Below, in pieces: positions 1-8,921 of a stretch of 64,000 nt of DNA. The position numbers and the translations under genes are program-made. Every line of letters begins with the position of its first letter. Position 1 is the stretch's first letter. Location of the stretch: positions 310,001 through 374,000 of the forward strand of contig NZ_QUNO01000002.1 of the NCBI RefSeq assembly GCF_003387475.1, given 5' to 3'. The notes beneath the pieces are model-generated. The model did no database searches, was not told the DNA's origin, and saw only the letters and a list, made by a program, of their open reading frames with translations. The stretch comes from Kutzneria buriramensis. Its GTDB lineage: Bacteria; Actinomycetota; Actinomycetes; Mycobacteriales; Pseudonocardiaceae.

Positions 1-1
1 C

Positions 2-1075
2 CATGTGTCCATTTGGGACCGTGGCACCTACGAGACGCACAAGTGGACCGACTACGAGATCGACGTCACCTTCCACGGGGAGCGGCTGGACGGCCGCTAT
101 GTGTTCATCCAGAAGGAGGACAAGGACTGGCTGGTCCGCAAGCGCGGCAAGCGGGTCAACACCTCCACCATGGTCGAGGTCGAGGTCGAGGGCCGGCGGC
201 TGAAGCTGACCAACCTGGAGAAGGTGCTCTACCCGGACGGCTTCACCAAGGCGCACGTCATCGACTACTACCGCCAGGTCGCGCCGTTCCTGCTGGACCA
301 CCTGGCCGAGCGGCCGGTCACGTTGAAGCGTTTTCCCGACGGCGTGGACGCGGAGTCGTTCTTCGAGAAGAACGTGTCCCGGCACGCGCCGGAGTGGTTG
401 CGCACCATGACCCTGCCGACGCCGGGCAGCTCCCGGGGCGCGGAGACGCTGGACTTCGCGATGATCGATGACCTGCCGGGACTGGTGTGGGCGGCCAATC
501 TCGCCGCCCTGGAGCTGCATATTCCACAGTGGACCGTCGGCCCGCGCGGCGGCGTGCGGGAGCCGGACCTGCTGGTGTTCGACCTGGATCCCGGGCCCGG
601 CACCACGCTCCTCGAGTGCGCCCGGGCGGCGCTGGACATCCGGGAGATCCTGGCCGAGGACGGGCTCACCGGCTTCCCGAAGACCAGCGGCGCCAAGGGG
701 ATGCAGCTCTACGTGCCGGTGCGGGTGACGGTCGCCGAGCGAACCTCCGAGTACGCCAGGGAAGTCGCGCAGCGGCTGGCGTCGGAACACTCCGACCGGT
801 ACGTGGCCGTGATGGCCAAGGCGCGGCGGGCGGAGCGGGTCTTCGTTGACTGGAGCCAGAACAACACCGCCAAGACGACCATCGCGCCGTATTCGCTGCG
901 GGCCCGCGACCTGCCGACGGTGTCCACGCCCGTCACCTGGCGCGAGGTGGAACGCTGCCGCAAGCCCGACGACCTGGTCTTCACCGCCCCGGATGTGCTG
1001 AAGCGGCTGGACAGGCACGGGGATCTGCTGGCCGAGCTGCACAAGGAGCCCGGCCGCCTGCCTACACGGCGCTGA
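2..1075 (+). CDS. ligD: LigD-type PE-Pol end-joining protein (5' end outside window)
   Basis: The first ~45 codons match the end of the LigD 3'-phosphoesterase domain (SIWDRGTYE, VTFHGERLDGRYVF, KDWLVRK). After a short linker comes the LigD polymerase/primase domain, beginning KLTNLEKVLYPDGFTK and carrying the metal-binding FDLDPGPGT at about 578-604. The frame is open to the left edge, so the gene starts upstream. It stops after the Pol domain with no ATP-ligase domain. Family knowledge: Pol fills or extends broken DNA ends with Ku, and PE trims 3' ends. A separate ligase-domain gene lies at 18994, so the three activities are split. Its 3' end overlaps the convergent sirtuin gene by 14 bp. 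Confidence 0.9.
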   Translation, partial: HVSIWDRGTYETHKWTDYEIDVTFHGERLDGRYVFIQKEDKDWLVRKRGKRVNTSTMVEVEVEGRRLKLTNLEKVLYPDGFTKAHVIDYYRQVAPFLLDHLAERPVTLKRFPDGVDAESFFEKNVSRHAPEWLRTMTLPTPGSSRGAETLDFAMIDDLPGLVWAANLAALELHIPQWTVGPRGGVREPDLLVFDLDPGPGTTLLECARAALDIREILAEDGLTGFPKTSGAKGMQLYVPVRVTVAERTSEYAREVAQRLASEHSDRYVAVMAKARRAERVFVDWSQNNTAKTTIAPYSLRARDLPTVSTPVTWREVERCRKPDDLVFTAPDVLKRLDRHGDLLAELHKEPGRLPTRR

Positions 1076-1934
1076 CCAGCTCCGTCAGGGCCTCGCCGAG
1101 CGGGCGGTCGACCCGGACCGTCGCCTCCTTGTCGCCGCGGGTGCGGCCGTGGTTGATGATCAGCACCGGCTTGCCGGCCTTCGCCGCGTGCCGCACGAAG
1201 CGCAGCCCGGACATGACCGTCAGCGAGGAACCCAGCACCAGCAAGGCATCGGAGTCGTCGACGAGCCGGTAACACTGCTCGACCCGGGGCCGCGGCACGT
1301 TCTCGCCGAAGAACACGACGTCCGGCTTGAGCACGCCCCGGTCGCAGTCCGTGCAGTCCACCAGCTCGAAACCGGCCACCACCTGCTCGTCCAGCTCGAC
1401 GTCGCCGTCCGGGTTGATCCTGGTCGCCACGCCGCCGAAGGCGGGATTGGCGGTGTGCAGCCGGACATCCAGCTCGTCGCGGCCGGTCGTGGTGCGGCAG
1501 CCGAGGCAGATCACCCGGTCCAGGCTGCCGTGCAGCTCGATCACGTCCCTCGCGCCGGCCGCCTGGTGCAGGCCGTCGACGTTCTGCGTGATGACGCCCG
1601 TGAGAAAACCGCGTTGCTGCAAGGTGGCGACCGCGCGGTGGCCGTCGTTCGGGGCGGCCCGGGCGATGGTCCGCCAGCCGACGTGACTGCGGGCCCAGTA
1701 TCGGCGCCGGCCGTGCTCGCTGGCGACGAAGTCGTCGTAGGTCATCGGGACGTGCCGCTTGAGGCGGCCGGTGTCGCTGCGGTAGTCGGGGATGCCCGAC
1801 TCGGTGGAGATGCCGGCGCCGCTCAGGACGGCGACCCGACCGCGCCCGACGACGTCCACGACCTCGGCCAGGCTGGTGGTCCGGGGCAGCTCGGCGTCGG
1901 GGTCCGTCCAGGTCAGGGTGGGGCGAGTCCGCAC
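1062..1934 (-). CDS. Sir2-family NAD-dependent protein deacylase (sirtuin)
   Basis: 290 residues with the sirtuin signature in order: NAD-binding [23 protein letters not shown], the catalytic His in ELHGS, two Cys pairs for the structural zinc (ICLGC and CTDC), then VLGSSLTV and a late INHG. Sirtuins remove acyl groups from lysine using NAD+; the target here is unknown. The start is GTG at 1934, with only a weak ribosome site. It lies 15 bp downstream of the Rho paralogue on the same strand, so the two are probably co-transcribed. It faces the ligD fragment and overlaps it by 14 bp. Confidence 0.9.
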   Translation of the reverse strand: MRTRPTLTWTDPDAELPRTTSLAEVVDVVGRGRVAVLSGAGISTESGIPDYRSDTGRLKRHVPMTYDDFVASEHGRRRYWARSHVGWRTIARAAPNDGHRAVATLQQRGFLTGVITQNVDGLHQAAGARDVIELHGSLDRVICLGCRTTTGRDELDVRLHTANPAFGGVATRINPDGDVELDEQVVAGFELVDCTDCDRGVLKPDVVFFGENVPRPRVEQCYRLVDDSDALLVLGSSLTVMSGLRFVRHAAKAGKPVLIINHGRTRGDKEATVRVDRPLGEALTELVSAV

Positions 1935-1949
1935 CCACCCAGCTTACGT

Positions 1950-3053
1950 TCAGCGCGCCGGCGGTGTGGTCTGCGTGATCTGGACCAGGAAGTCGGCGTT
2001 CGTGCTGGTCTTGCGCAGGCCGTCGAGCAGCACGTCCACGTCGCGGCCGTCCAGCGCGCGGCGCATGCGGCGGGTCGCCGACAGCTCGGCCGGCGTCATC
2101 AGCAGCTCCTCGCGGCGGGTGCCGGACTGGGCCACGTCGACGGCGGGGAACACCCGCTTGGCGGCGGTCCTGCGGTCCAGGCGCAGCTCGGCGTTGCCGG
2201 TCGCCTTGAACTCCTCGAAGATCAGGTTGTCGCCCTGGGAGCCGGTGTCGACCAGTGCCGTAGCGAAGATCGTGAGCGAGCCGCCGTCCTCGATGTTGCG
2301 GGCCGCGCCGAGGAACTTCTTCGGCGGCACCAGGGCGCCCGCGTCGACGCCGCCGGACAGGATCCGGCCCGACTGCGGGGCCGCCAGGTTGTAGGCGCGG
2401 CCCAGCCGGGTCAGCGAGTCCAGCAGCACGACCACGTCCCGGCCGGCCTCGACCAGGCGCTTCGCGCGTTCGATGGCCAGCTCGGCGATGGCCGTGTGGT
2501 CCTTCGGCGGCTGGTCGAAGGTGGCCGCGATCACCTCGCCCGGGACCGCCCGGGCCATGTCCGTGACCTCCTCGGGGCGCTCGCCGACCAGCACCAGCAT
2601 CAGGTGGCACTCCGGGTGGTTCTTGCTGATGCCGTGGGCGATCGCCTGGAGGACGGAGGTCTTGCCCGCCTTCGGCGGGGCGACGATCAGGGCCCGCTGG
2701 CCCTTGCCGACCGGCATCACCAGGTCCGCGACGCGGGTGGTGAGCAGGTGCGGCTCGGTCTCCAGGCGGAGCCTTTCGTTGGGGTACAACGGAGTCAGGT
2801 CCGCGAACCGGGGCCTCCTGTACCCCGGCGCCTGCCCGTTGACCTGGGTCACCTGGGTCAGTTTCCCTGCGGCGGTGGCCTTCCCGCTCACGGTGTCGCC
2901 GCGGCGCAGGTCGTGTTCGCGGACCTGGGCGGTCGTCACCTGCACGTCGTCCGGGCCGGGCAGATAGCCGTCGACCCGGAGGAAGGCTCGGTTTCCGACG
3001 ATGTCGAGGATGCCGCCGACATCCTCGAGCGCGGTGCTTTCGTTGCTGTTCAT
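1950..3053 (-). CDS. rho: Short Rho-type transcription termination ATPase (paralogue)
   Basis: 367 residues from ATG at 3053, chosen over upstream in-frame starts because AAGGAAC lies about nine bases before it and homology starts there. It has the Rho cold-shock-like RNA-binding domain ([15 protein letters not shown]), Walker [13 protein letters not shown], Walker [18 protein letters not shown], and the R-loop/arginine-finger region ([30 protein letters not shown]). Rho is a hexameric RNA helicase that ends transcription. Actinobacterial housekeeping Rho usually carries a long N-terminal basic/acidic extension and Rho_N bundle; both are absent here, so this is probably a second, specialised copy. 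The sirtuin follows in the same direction. Confidence 0.88.
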   Translation of the reverse strand: MNSNESTALEDVGGILDIVGNRAFLRVDGYLPGPDDVQVTTAQVREHDLRRGDTVSGKATAAGKLTQVTQVNGQAPGYRRPRFADLTPLYPNERLRLETEPHLLTTRVADLVMPVGKGQRALIVAPPKAGKTSVLQAIAHGISKNHPECHLMLVLVGERPEEVTDMARAVPGEVIAATFDQPPKDHTAIAELAIERAKRLVEAGRDVVVLLDSLTRLGRAYNLAAPQSGRILSGGVDAGALVPPKKFLGAARNIEDGGSLTIFATALVDTGSQGDNLIFEEFKATGNAELRLDRRTAAKRVFPAVDVAQSGTRREELLMTPAELSATRRMRRALDGRDVDVLLDGLRKTSTNADFLVQITQTTPPAR

Positions 3054-3220
3054 GGGTTTGTGTTCCTTGCTTTCGATGGATGCGGCGGACGTGCCGCGGA
3101 TAGAGATCGGCCCAAGGCTGGATCTCGGTGGAGAGGCTCCTCGGTGGGGGATCAGCTCCGCACCCACCCGAGGTAGACGCTTCGGATGGTAGAGCAGAAG
3201 CTGCGCGCCGCGCAACTGTG

Positions 3221-3273
3221 TGCCCGAAACCGCATTTCGGTGTGTCCGAGAGCGCGACTCGCCGGGGTGGGGG
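3221..3273 (+). repeat. Dispersed repeat R1, copy A
   Basis: Intergenic copy of a ~51-bp sequence also found at 24516-24571 (reverse), 24591-24641 (forward) and 49322-49372 (reverse). Shared blocks are an AAACC..CATTCGGT core and GAGCGCGACTCGC followed by a G-rich tail. In this copy CCGAAA/TTTCGG can form a six-base stem with a five-base loop. It lies between the divergent Rho and unknown-protein genes. Confidence 0.8.
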
Positions 3274-3300
3274 TTGATCAAGTGGCCTATCGTTCTCGGC

Positions 3301-3975
3301 ATGGAGCGGGCCGAGATCGTGGCGGTGTGGGCGGGGGAGATCGCCTCAACGACGGGACCGCTGCCGGGCAGTCAACTCGATGCGATGCCCACGCCCTACG
3401 GCTGGTGCGGTCGGGTCCACGGCACGACACCGCACCTCGCGAACGCCGCCACCGGCCGGATCGCCGAGGTATACGGGCTGCCGACCAACGCCGTCATCGT
3501 GGAAACAACGGACGGCGGCGGCGTATTCCTGTGGGCCTACCGGACGCCGTCGGCGGCCGACTACCACCGGCACTGGCCGCAGCCGGTGATCGACGGCACC
3601 GAGTTCACCGACGTCGCCCGCTCGGGCTCCGGCAGCAGCCTGCTCGACTACGTTCGGCTGACCGAGATGGCCCGCAAGCACCAGGCCGACTGGCGCGACC
3701 TGCGCGGCGGCCGGCCCGTCGACGTGCAGCGCTTCACCCGCCGGCTCACCCTGCTGCGCGCCGGCGTCTTCGACATCCTCGCCCGCTCGCGGCCCGACCA
3801 GGTCCGCGAGGTGCTGCTCCGCGTCGGCGTCCCGGCCGAGTCGCTGCCCGACGACGTGCTGCGCGCCCTCGACTACCCGATCGGCGGCCTTCCGACCGTG
3901 CCCCGCGCCCGCGGCGTCGCCTTCGCCCCGGACAACGACCGCACGGACCGCATCAGCGGCTCCCCGAACTCCTGA
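3301..3975 (+). CDS. Protein of unknown function
   Basis: 224 residues from ATG at 3301. An earlier in-frame ATG at 3220 would translate repeat R1, so it was rejected. I do not recognise a family. The sequence is soluble-looking, with no signal peptide or membrane segment. An N-terminal half rich in Gly/Thr/Tyr (TPYGWCGRVHGTTPHL, ETTDGGGVFLWAYRTP) is followed by an Arg/Asp-rich helical part (RPVDVQRFTRRLTLLRAGVF). No clear ribosome site is visible. It converges on the LuxR regulator and overlaps it by 23 bp. Confidence 0.6.
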   Translation: MERAEIVAVWAGEIASTTGPLPGSQLDAMPTPYGWCGRVHGTTPHLANAATGRIAEVYGLPTNAVIVETTDGGGVFLWAYRTPSAADYHRHWPQPVIDGTEFTDVARSGSGSSLLDYVRLTEMARKHQADWRDLRGGRPVDVQRFTRRLTLLRAGVFDILARSRPDQVREVLLRVGVPAESLPDDVLRALDYPIGGLPTVPRARGVAFAPDNDRTDRISGSPNS

Positions 3976-4771
3976 CCTCGGCGCGGGCGGGGAGCAGGCC
4001 GAGCGCCTGGGCGCGCAGCACCGCCGTCAGCCGGTCGGTCGCGGCGAGCTTCCGGTAGAGGTTCTCGGTGTGCTTGTGCACGGTGCGGTTCGAGATCCCC
4101 AGCCGGCGGCCGATCGCCTCGGCGGTCATGCCGTCGCCGAGCAGGCTCAGCACGGCGACCTCCCGCGGCGTCAGCCTCGTTTCGGTGACGGAGTCGACCG
4201 GTTGCGCGTCCTCGCGCATGGCCTCGCCCCACTCGGCGAGCTGCCGCACGAACCGATCGACGCTCACCAGCAGCGGTTGCAGCCGCTGGACGTAGGTGCG
4301 CTCGCGGTCGTCGAAGTCGCCGCCGTCACGGTGCACGACGAACGTCCGGAACCGGCCCCGCGAGGTGGTGGGCAGCGGAATGGCGATGTGCCGGACCACA
4401 CCGACGGTCTCGTGCAGCGTCGCGTACGCCTCGGTGCGTCGCCACGCGCTCATCTCCACAACGTCCGTCACCGCGAGCGGGCGCTGGTCGCCGGTCTGGG
4501 CGTAGTGCCGGGCGAGCGGGTGCCCGCCCTCAAGTCCCTTACGCAGCAACGTGTTCAGCGGCAGTGAGCCGATCCACTCCGGTGCCCACGCGTCGATGCT
4601 CGCGGTGCCGGCGGCGCCGTCGACGTCGGACAGCAGCACCATGGTGCCGCCGAGCGACCGGGCCAGTTCGTCGGCCACCAGCGGCCACGGCGACTCGGGC
4701 GCCGCCGTGTCCATCACCGCGGCGGCGAGGTCGAGCATGCGTTCGTAGTCACGCGCAGACAGGCTGCCCAT
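3953..4771 (-). CDS. LuxR-family transcriptional regulator
   Basis: 272 residues from ATG at 4771, preceded by GAGGGG five bases upstream. The last ~65 residues are a LuxR/GerE helix-turn-helix (LTPREVAVLSLLGDGMTAEA, GRRLGISNRTVHKHTENLYR). The first ~190 residues look like a GAF-like sensing region (HIAIPLPTTSRGRFRTFVVH) with no receiver-domain aspartate pattern. It is divergent from the SDR gene at 4885. The shared region carries duplicated GGTTCCGCTTA elements, so it probably controls that gene and itself. The ligand is unknown. Confidence 0.85.
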   Translation of the reverse strand: MGSLSARDYERMLDLAAAVMDTAAPESPWPLVADELARSLGGTMVLLSDVDGAAGTASIDAWAPEWIGSLPLNTLLRKGLEGGHPLARHYAQTGDQRPLAVTDVVEMSAWRRTEAYATLHETVGVVRHIAIPLPTTSRGRFRTFVVHRDGGDFDDRERTYVQRLQPLLVSVDRFVRQLAEWGEAMREDAQPVDSVTETRLTPREVAVLSLLGDGMTAEAIGRRLGISNRTVHKHTENLYRKLAATDRLTAVLRAQALGLLPARAEVRSSGSR

Positions 4772-4817
4772 GGTTCCCCTCAGATTCGGACGTCGCCATG
4801 TATAGCGCACTTGCAAC

Positions 4818-4861
4818 CGGACCCGGTTCCGCTTATCGTGAAAAGAGCGGAACTGGTTCCG
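4818..4861. promoter_or_regulatory. Paired operator in the LuxR/SDR divergent promoter
   Basis: GGTTCCGCTTA occurs twice exactly 30 bp apart (4825-4835 and 4855-4865). Each copy lies in a dyad: CGGAACTGGTTCCG at 4848-4861 is a 6-2-6 inverted repeat, and CCGGACCCGGTTCCG at 4817-4831 is a weaker one. Three-turn spacing between two divergent genes suggests cooperative regulator binding. That the LuxR protein binds here is an inference. Confidence 0.6.
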
Positions 4862-4884
4862 CTTAGACCGCAGAAGGGCTGATC

Positions 4885-5811
4885 ATGGCTGTTCCGTTCG
4901 GGTTCTCCAGCACCGCCGCCGAGGTGATCGACGGCGTCGACCTCGCCGGCAAACGGGCGGTCGTCACCGGCGGCGCGTCCGGCATCGGCGTCGAGACCGC
5001 GCGGGCCCTGGCCGGCGCGCACGCCGAGGTCACGCTGGCCGTCCGCGACGTCGAGGCCGGCCGCCGGGTCGCCGCCGACCTGCCCGGCGACGTACGGGTC
5101 GCCCACCTCGACCTTGCCGACCGGGCCTCCGTGGCGAAGTTCGTCGCCGACTGGGAGGGGCCGCTGCACATCCTCGTCTGCAACGCCGGGATCATGGCGA
5201 CGCCCGAGCTGCGCACGCCCGAGGGCTGGGAGATGCAGTTCGCCACCAACCACCTCGGTCACTTCGCGCTGGCCGTCGGCCTGCACGACGTGTTCGCGCC
5301 GGGGTCGAGGGTGGTGGTTGTCAGTTCCCGCGGGCACCTCAGCGGAGACATCGACCTCGACGACGTCAACTTCGAGCACCGGCCCTACGACCGCTGGCAG
5401 GCGTACAGCGCGTCCAAGACGGCCAACGTCCTGTTCGCGGTCGAGGCCGCCCGGCGCTGGGCCGCCGACGGCATCGCCGTCAACGCCCTCATGCCCGGCC
5501 GGATCCGTACCAACCTGATGCGGCACATCGGCGACGAGACCACCGCCGCGGCCCCGTCCTCGTTCGGCGCCACCGACCCGGCGCTGATGTGGAAGACGAT
5601 CGAGCAAGGCGCCGCCACCTCCGTCCTGCTGGCCGCCTCGCCGTACGTCGAGGGCATCACGGGCCGCTACTTCGAGGACTGCCAACCCGCCGACCTCAAC
5701 GAACCCGGCACCCTCGCCGGCGTCGCCCCCTACGCCGTCGACCCCGCCCGCGCCACCCGTCTCTGGCGCCTCTCCCGCCAGCTTCTGACAACCCCCACGA
5801 GTCCCGCGTGA
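4885..5811 (+). CDS. Short-chain dehydrogenase/reductase (retinol-dehydrogenase-like)
   Basis: 308 residues. It has a Rossmann nucleotide site TGGASGIGVETARAL, NAGIMATPE, a catalytic Ser in VVVSSRGH, and the YxxxK pair in YSASKTANVLF. The length and the NHLGHFAL segment fit the long SDR group annotated as WW-domain or retinol-dehydrogenase-like oxidoreductases. The substrate cannot be read from sequence. The ATG has AAGGG upstream. It is divergent from the LuxR regulator and has its own putative operator pair. The stop is 20 bp before the ATPase gene. Confidence 0.88.
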   Translation: MAVPFGFSSTAAEVIDGVDLAGKRAVVTGGASGIGVETARALAGAHAEVTLAVRDVEAGRRVAADLPGDVRVAHLDLADRASVAKFVADWEGPLHILVCNAGIMATPELRTPEGWEMQFATNHLGHFALAVGLHDVFAPGSRVVVVSSRGHLSGDIDLDDVNFEHRPYDRWQAYSASKTANVLFAVEAARRWAADGIAVNALMPGRIRTNLMRHIGDETTAAAPSSFGATDPALMWKTIEQGAATSVLLAASPYVEGITGRYFEDCQPADLNEPGTLAGVAPYAVDPARATRLWRLSRQLLTTPTSPA

Positions 5812-5830
5812 AATCCGGCAGACTGAAGGC

Positions 5831-8047
5831 ATGGTGGACATCACGGGGCTTCGCAATCCTTACGACTACGCGAACCCGGTGCGGACCGTCGAGTACTTCG
5901 CCGGTCGCGGCTCGCAGTTGGCCACGATCGACTACGTGCTCAAGCAGGCGGGCACCACGCGCCCCGTCGGGTACCTGGCGTTGTACGGCCGACGCGCGGC
6001 AGGCAAGACCAGCCTGCTGAACATGACCGAGAAGCTGGCCGCCGAGCGCGGCTACCTTGTCGCGCGGGCGAATCTCGTTCCGGCGAACGCCGATCCGGCG
6101 AGCTTCTTCGCCACGGTGTACGAGGAGCTGATCGGCGCGGTCGCCGGTGTGTGCGAGTTGACCAGCCCGGACGGCCGGAAGATCACGCCACGCGTGGTGC
6201 GCCGGATCATCGAGGGCGGTCCGGTCGACGGCGACTTCCCGTTGGAGTTCCCGGAGAACCTCGCCCACGCGATCACCGGCGGCCAACTGTCGGAGATGGC
6301 GCTGCGCAACGACCTCCGCCACCTGATGGAGCTGGTCGGCCGGCCCATCGTGCTGCTGGTCGACGAGGCGCAGATGATCGCCGACCGGCCGGACGTCCTT
6401 TCCCTGCTGCGGACGCTGGGCATGCGGCTGGAGGGCTACGTGCTCGTGCTCGCGGGCACGCCGGAACTGGTGGCGCGGATCAACGAGGTCTTCGACTTTC
6501 TGCTCCGCCAGTTCGAGTTCGTCAGGGTCGAACGATTCTCCGAGGCCGCCGACGTGGTGCAGTGCATGGCGCGGCCGCTGGAGGCTGTCGGTCTGGATCC
6601 GTCACGATGTTTCGGCCGCCCGGTCGAGGACGTCGCCAGCGACCTGATGCCGCTGACCGACGGCAATCCGTACGAGATCCAGTTGTTCTGCCATGTCATG
6701 TTCGCCCGGTGGCAGACCGACGGCGCCGCCACCATGGTCCTGACGGCTCAGGCCGTCGACGACGTACGGGCGACCCTGGACGTCGGAAACGAGCACGTCG
6801 ACCGCCCGTTGGTCAAGGCCGTCCGGCAGATGTCGGACGAGGCGCTGCTGGCGCTCAACATCTGGTGCTCAGCCCTGGAACAGGCCACCGTCGACGAGAT
6901 CCGGTTCGCTTCCCGCGTGTCCGGCGCCATCGCTCTGGACGCGGATCAGCTGGACCGCCACCTCGACGGGTTCGTCCGCGACGGCCTGATCGAGCTGGTC
7001 AACAACACGGTTCGGCTGATCGGCGACGCGGCCGAACACATCTGGGTCCGGTTGTCGACCGTACAGCGACTGGGCCCGCGGGCCTCCATTCTGCTCAGTT
7101 CGGTCAACTTCAGGTACCTGCTCGCCTCGCAGCTGTGGAGGCTGTTGGACCACCACGTGCTGGGCGGTGACCGATGGCTGTTGCGCACCTGCTGCCTGGC
7201 AATGCGCTCGGAGCTGCTGGACCAGGGCGTGCTCGACCTCCGCGAACTGCCCGCCGACCGCGAGATCAGCTATACCGTCGAGTATCTGCACGAGGCGATC
7301 CTCGAATCCGCGATGCCGCAGGCGTTGCACCTGACCAGCGTCGAGTGCTCGTACGGGGAGACGACGGCGACCCGGTGGATCTGTCGCGGGGCCGCCGATG
7401 ATTTCGACCTCGACGCCGACCCGGCGTTCCGGGCGGCGCAGGAGCGGATAGCCGGGCTCGGTGGGGTCCTGCGGGCCGAGCGCAGCACGATTCCGCTCAA
7501 ACCGATGGCCGAGATCGTCGAGTGGCTCGTCGAGAGGTTCGACTATCCCGAGAAGCGGCCGCACATGGCCCATCGTCACGTGTCGGCGGCATTGGACGCC
7601 TATGAGGTCGGCGACATCGTCGCCACTTTCTCGCACCTGGACACCGCCTTTCGCCTGTTCCCGTACTGGGGTCCCGCGAACAACCTCGCGTACCTCAACC
7701 TCGTCGCGGGTGACTATTCGGCCGCTCGGGACTGGGTGCGCCGTGCGGTGCCGCTGAGCAAGGCCGCTGACCAACGAGCGCTGAGCCGTTACAACGGTGG
7801 CGTCGCCGCCGCGCTGGAAGGTGATTGGGACGGGGCACGCGCACTGCTCGCCGACGCTGCGGCAGATCTCGAACACCGGTCGCCGCTCGAGGAGGACACC
7901 GGGGTCACGCACCTGATGATTCCGGCGTTCGAGGACCGCGTCGTGGTGCACGAGGTGAGGGATCCGGATTTGGCCGACGCGATTGCCCGGGCCCGTGACG
8001 TGGTCGAGCTCGCGGAGCGGTTCGAGCGTTTGCGCGGGTCAGCCTGA
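5831..8047 (+). CDS. AAA/STAND-like ATPase with C-terminal helical repeats
   Basis: 738 residues. Walker A is GRRAAGKTS (residues 53-61) and Walker B is PIVLLVDEAQ (around 173-182), with a sensor-like VLVLAGTPEL shortly after. This resembles the ATPase_2/Orc1-like branch often found in signalling or defence NTPases. The middle contains winged-helix-like segments. The last ~150 residues (AALDAYEVGDIVATFSHLDT, WGPANNLAYLNLVAGDYSAA) read as TPR-like helical repeats. No signal peptide or transmembrane segment is present. It converges on the pentapeptide gene with a 9-bp overlap. The function is unknown; a regulatory or anti-phage role is speculative. Confidence 0.75.
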   Translation: MVDITGLRNPYDYANPVRTVEYFAGRGSQLATIDYVLKQAGTTRPVGYLALYGRRAAGKTSLLNMTEKLAAERGYLVARANLVPANADPASFFATVYEELIGAVAGVCELTSPDGRKITPRVVRRIIEGGPVDGDFPLEFPENLAHAITGGQLSEMALRNDLRHLMELVGRPIVLLVDEAQMIADRPDVLSLLRTLGMRLEGYVLVLAGTPELVARINEVFDFLLRQFEFVRVERFSEAADVVQCMARPLEAVGLDPSRCFGRPVEDVASDLMPLTDGNPYEIQLFCHVMFARWQTDGAATMVLTAQAVDDVRATLDVGNEHVDRPLVKAVRQMSDEALLALNIWCSALEQATVDEIRFASRVSGAIALDADQLDRHLDGFVRDGLIELVNNTVRLIGDAAEHIWVRLSTVQRLGPRASILLSSVNFRYLLASQLWRLLDHHVLGGDRWLLRTCCLAMRSELLDQGVLDLRELPADREISYTVEYLHEAILESAMPQALHLTSVECSYGETTATRWICRGAADDFDLDADPAFRAAQERIAGLGGVLRAERSTIPLKPMAEIVEWLVERFDYPEKRPHMAHRHVSAALDAYEVGDIVATFSHLDTAFRLFPYWGPANNLAYLNLVAGDYSAARDWVRRAVPLSKAADQRALSRYNGGVAAALEGDWDGARALLADAAADLEHRSPLEEDTGVTHLMIPAFEDRVVVHEVRDPDLADAIARARDVVELAERFERLRGSA

Positions 8048-8842
8048 CCGGACGCCGTGCTCGGCCGGGACGAACCCGTCCGGCCAGCGGGTCGACGCGT
8101 CCGCGACCGCGGCCGACAGGCGGGCGCCGGCAAGTGTCGCCTCGCGCAGGTCGGCCGCCGACAAGTCGGCGCGCCGTAGGTCGGCGTCGCTGAGGTCGGC
8201 GCCCCTCAACACCGCGCCGCGCAGGGTGGTGTCGGACAGGTCCGTGCCGGCGAGGAACGCGTTGGCCAACCGGGCCGTGGGCAGGCGCGCGCCGGTCAGT
8301 CGGGCGCCGGCCAGGTCGACGCCCACCGTCCAGTCACGTCGGGTCAGAACCTGCAAACCGGCCCGCACGTCGCGCGGCAGTTCACCATCGGCGCACGCAC
8401 CGTCGCGCACGAAGGCGGAAAGGATCTCGGCGATCCGCGGCCGTTCGGTCGGGTCGTCGTCGGCGATCCGGTCCATGGCGTAGACACCGCCGAGTCGCAA
8501 CGCCACCGCGTCGTCGTTGGCCAACTGCTCGACGGCCTTGGCGAACGCCTCCGTCACGGCCGCCCGTCGTCCGATGCGCTGCTGACCGCGCGCGATCAGC
8601 ATCTGCCGCCATGCCGTCACCGCGCCGAACACCAGCAGAATTCCGCCGACCGCCTGGAGCAACGCGGTGCGGATCGCGCCCTCGGCCAGGATCTGCTCGT
8701 TCGCGCCCAGCCGGGCCGCGGCGGGCGAGAAACCCAGCAGCCAACTGGGGAGTGAGCCGAACGCCGCCGCGACGAGCATGACCAGAGCGGTCGCCGCCAG
8801 TCCGATCGACACCCAGCCGACTGTCCTGAACACACCACGCAT
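8039..8842 (-). CDS. Membrane protein with C-terminal pentapeptide repeats
   Basis: 267 residues. Two hydrophobic helices (about residues 10-33 and 60-78; GWVSIGLAATALVMLVAAAF and LLQAVGGILLVFGAV) anchor the N-terminus. A soluble helical segment follows, and then from about residue 170 come A(D/N)LxX pentapeptides (GADLSDADLRRADLSAADLR), which fold as a right-handed beta helix. Similar architectures are common in actinobacteria and have no agreed function. It is convergent with the ATPase gene, so it is not in the same operon. Confidence 0.85.
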   Translation of the reverse strand: MRGVFRTVGWVSIGLAATALVMLVAAAFGSLPSWLLGFSPAAARLGANEQILAEGAIRTALLQAVGGILLVFGAVTAWRQMLIARGQQRIGRRAAVTEAFAKAVEQLANDDAVALRLGGVYAMDRIADDDPTERPRIAEILSAFVRDGACADGELPRDVRAGLQVLTRRDWTVGVDLAGARLTGARLPTARLANAFLAGTDLSDTTLRGAVLRGADLSDADLRRADLSAADLREATLAGARLSAAVADASTRWPDGFVPAEHGVRSG

Positions 8843-8921
8843 GCGCGGACCTCCAACGGCGAACGACGTCCGACTTCGGGGGTCGGCGGGCGGGCATGGT
8901 GCTCACTTGGCCGTGGGCAGC

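Noticed and set aside
709-3176. Long open frames on the opposite strands of the ligD, sirtuin and rho genes
   Set aside because: They are Arg/Pro/Gly/Ala-rich or lack any domain and arise from the GC-rich codon bias; the sirtuin, Rho and LigD frames carry clear motifs.
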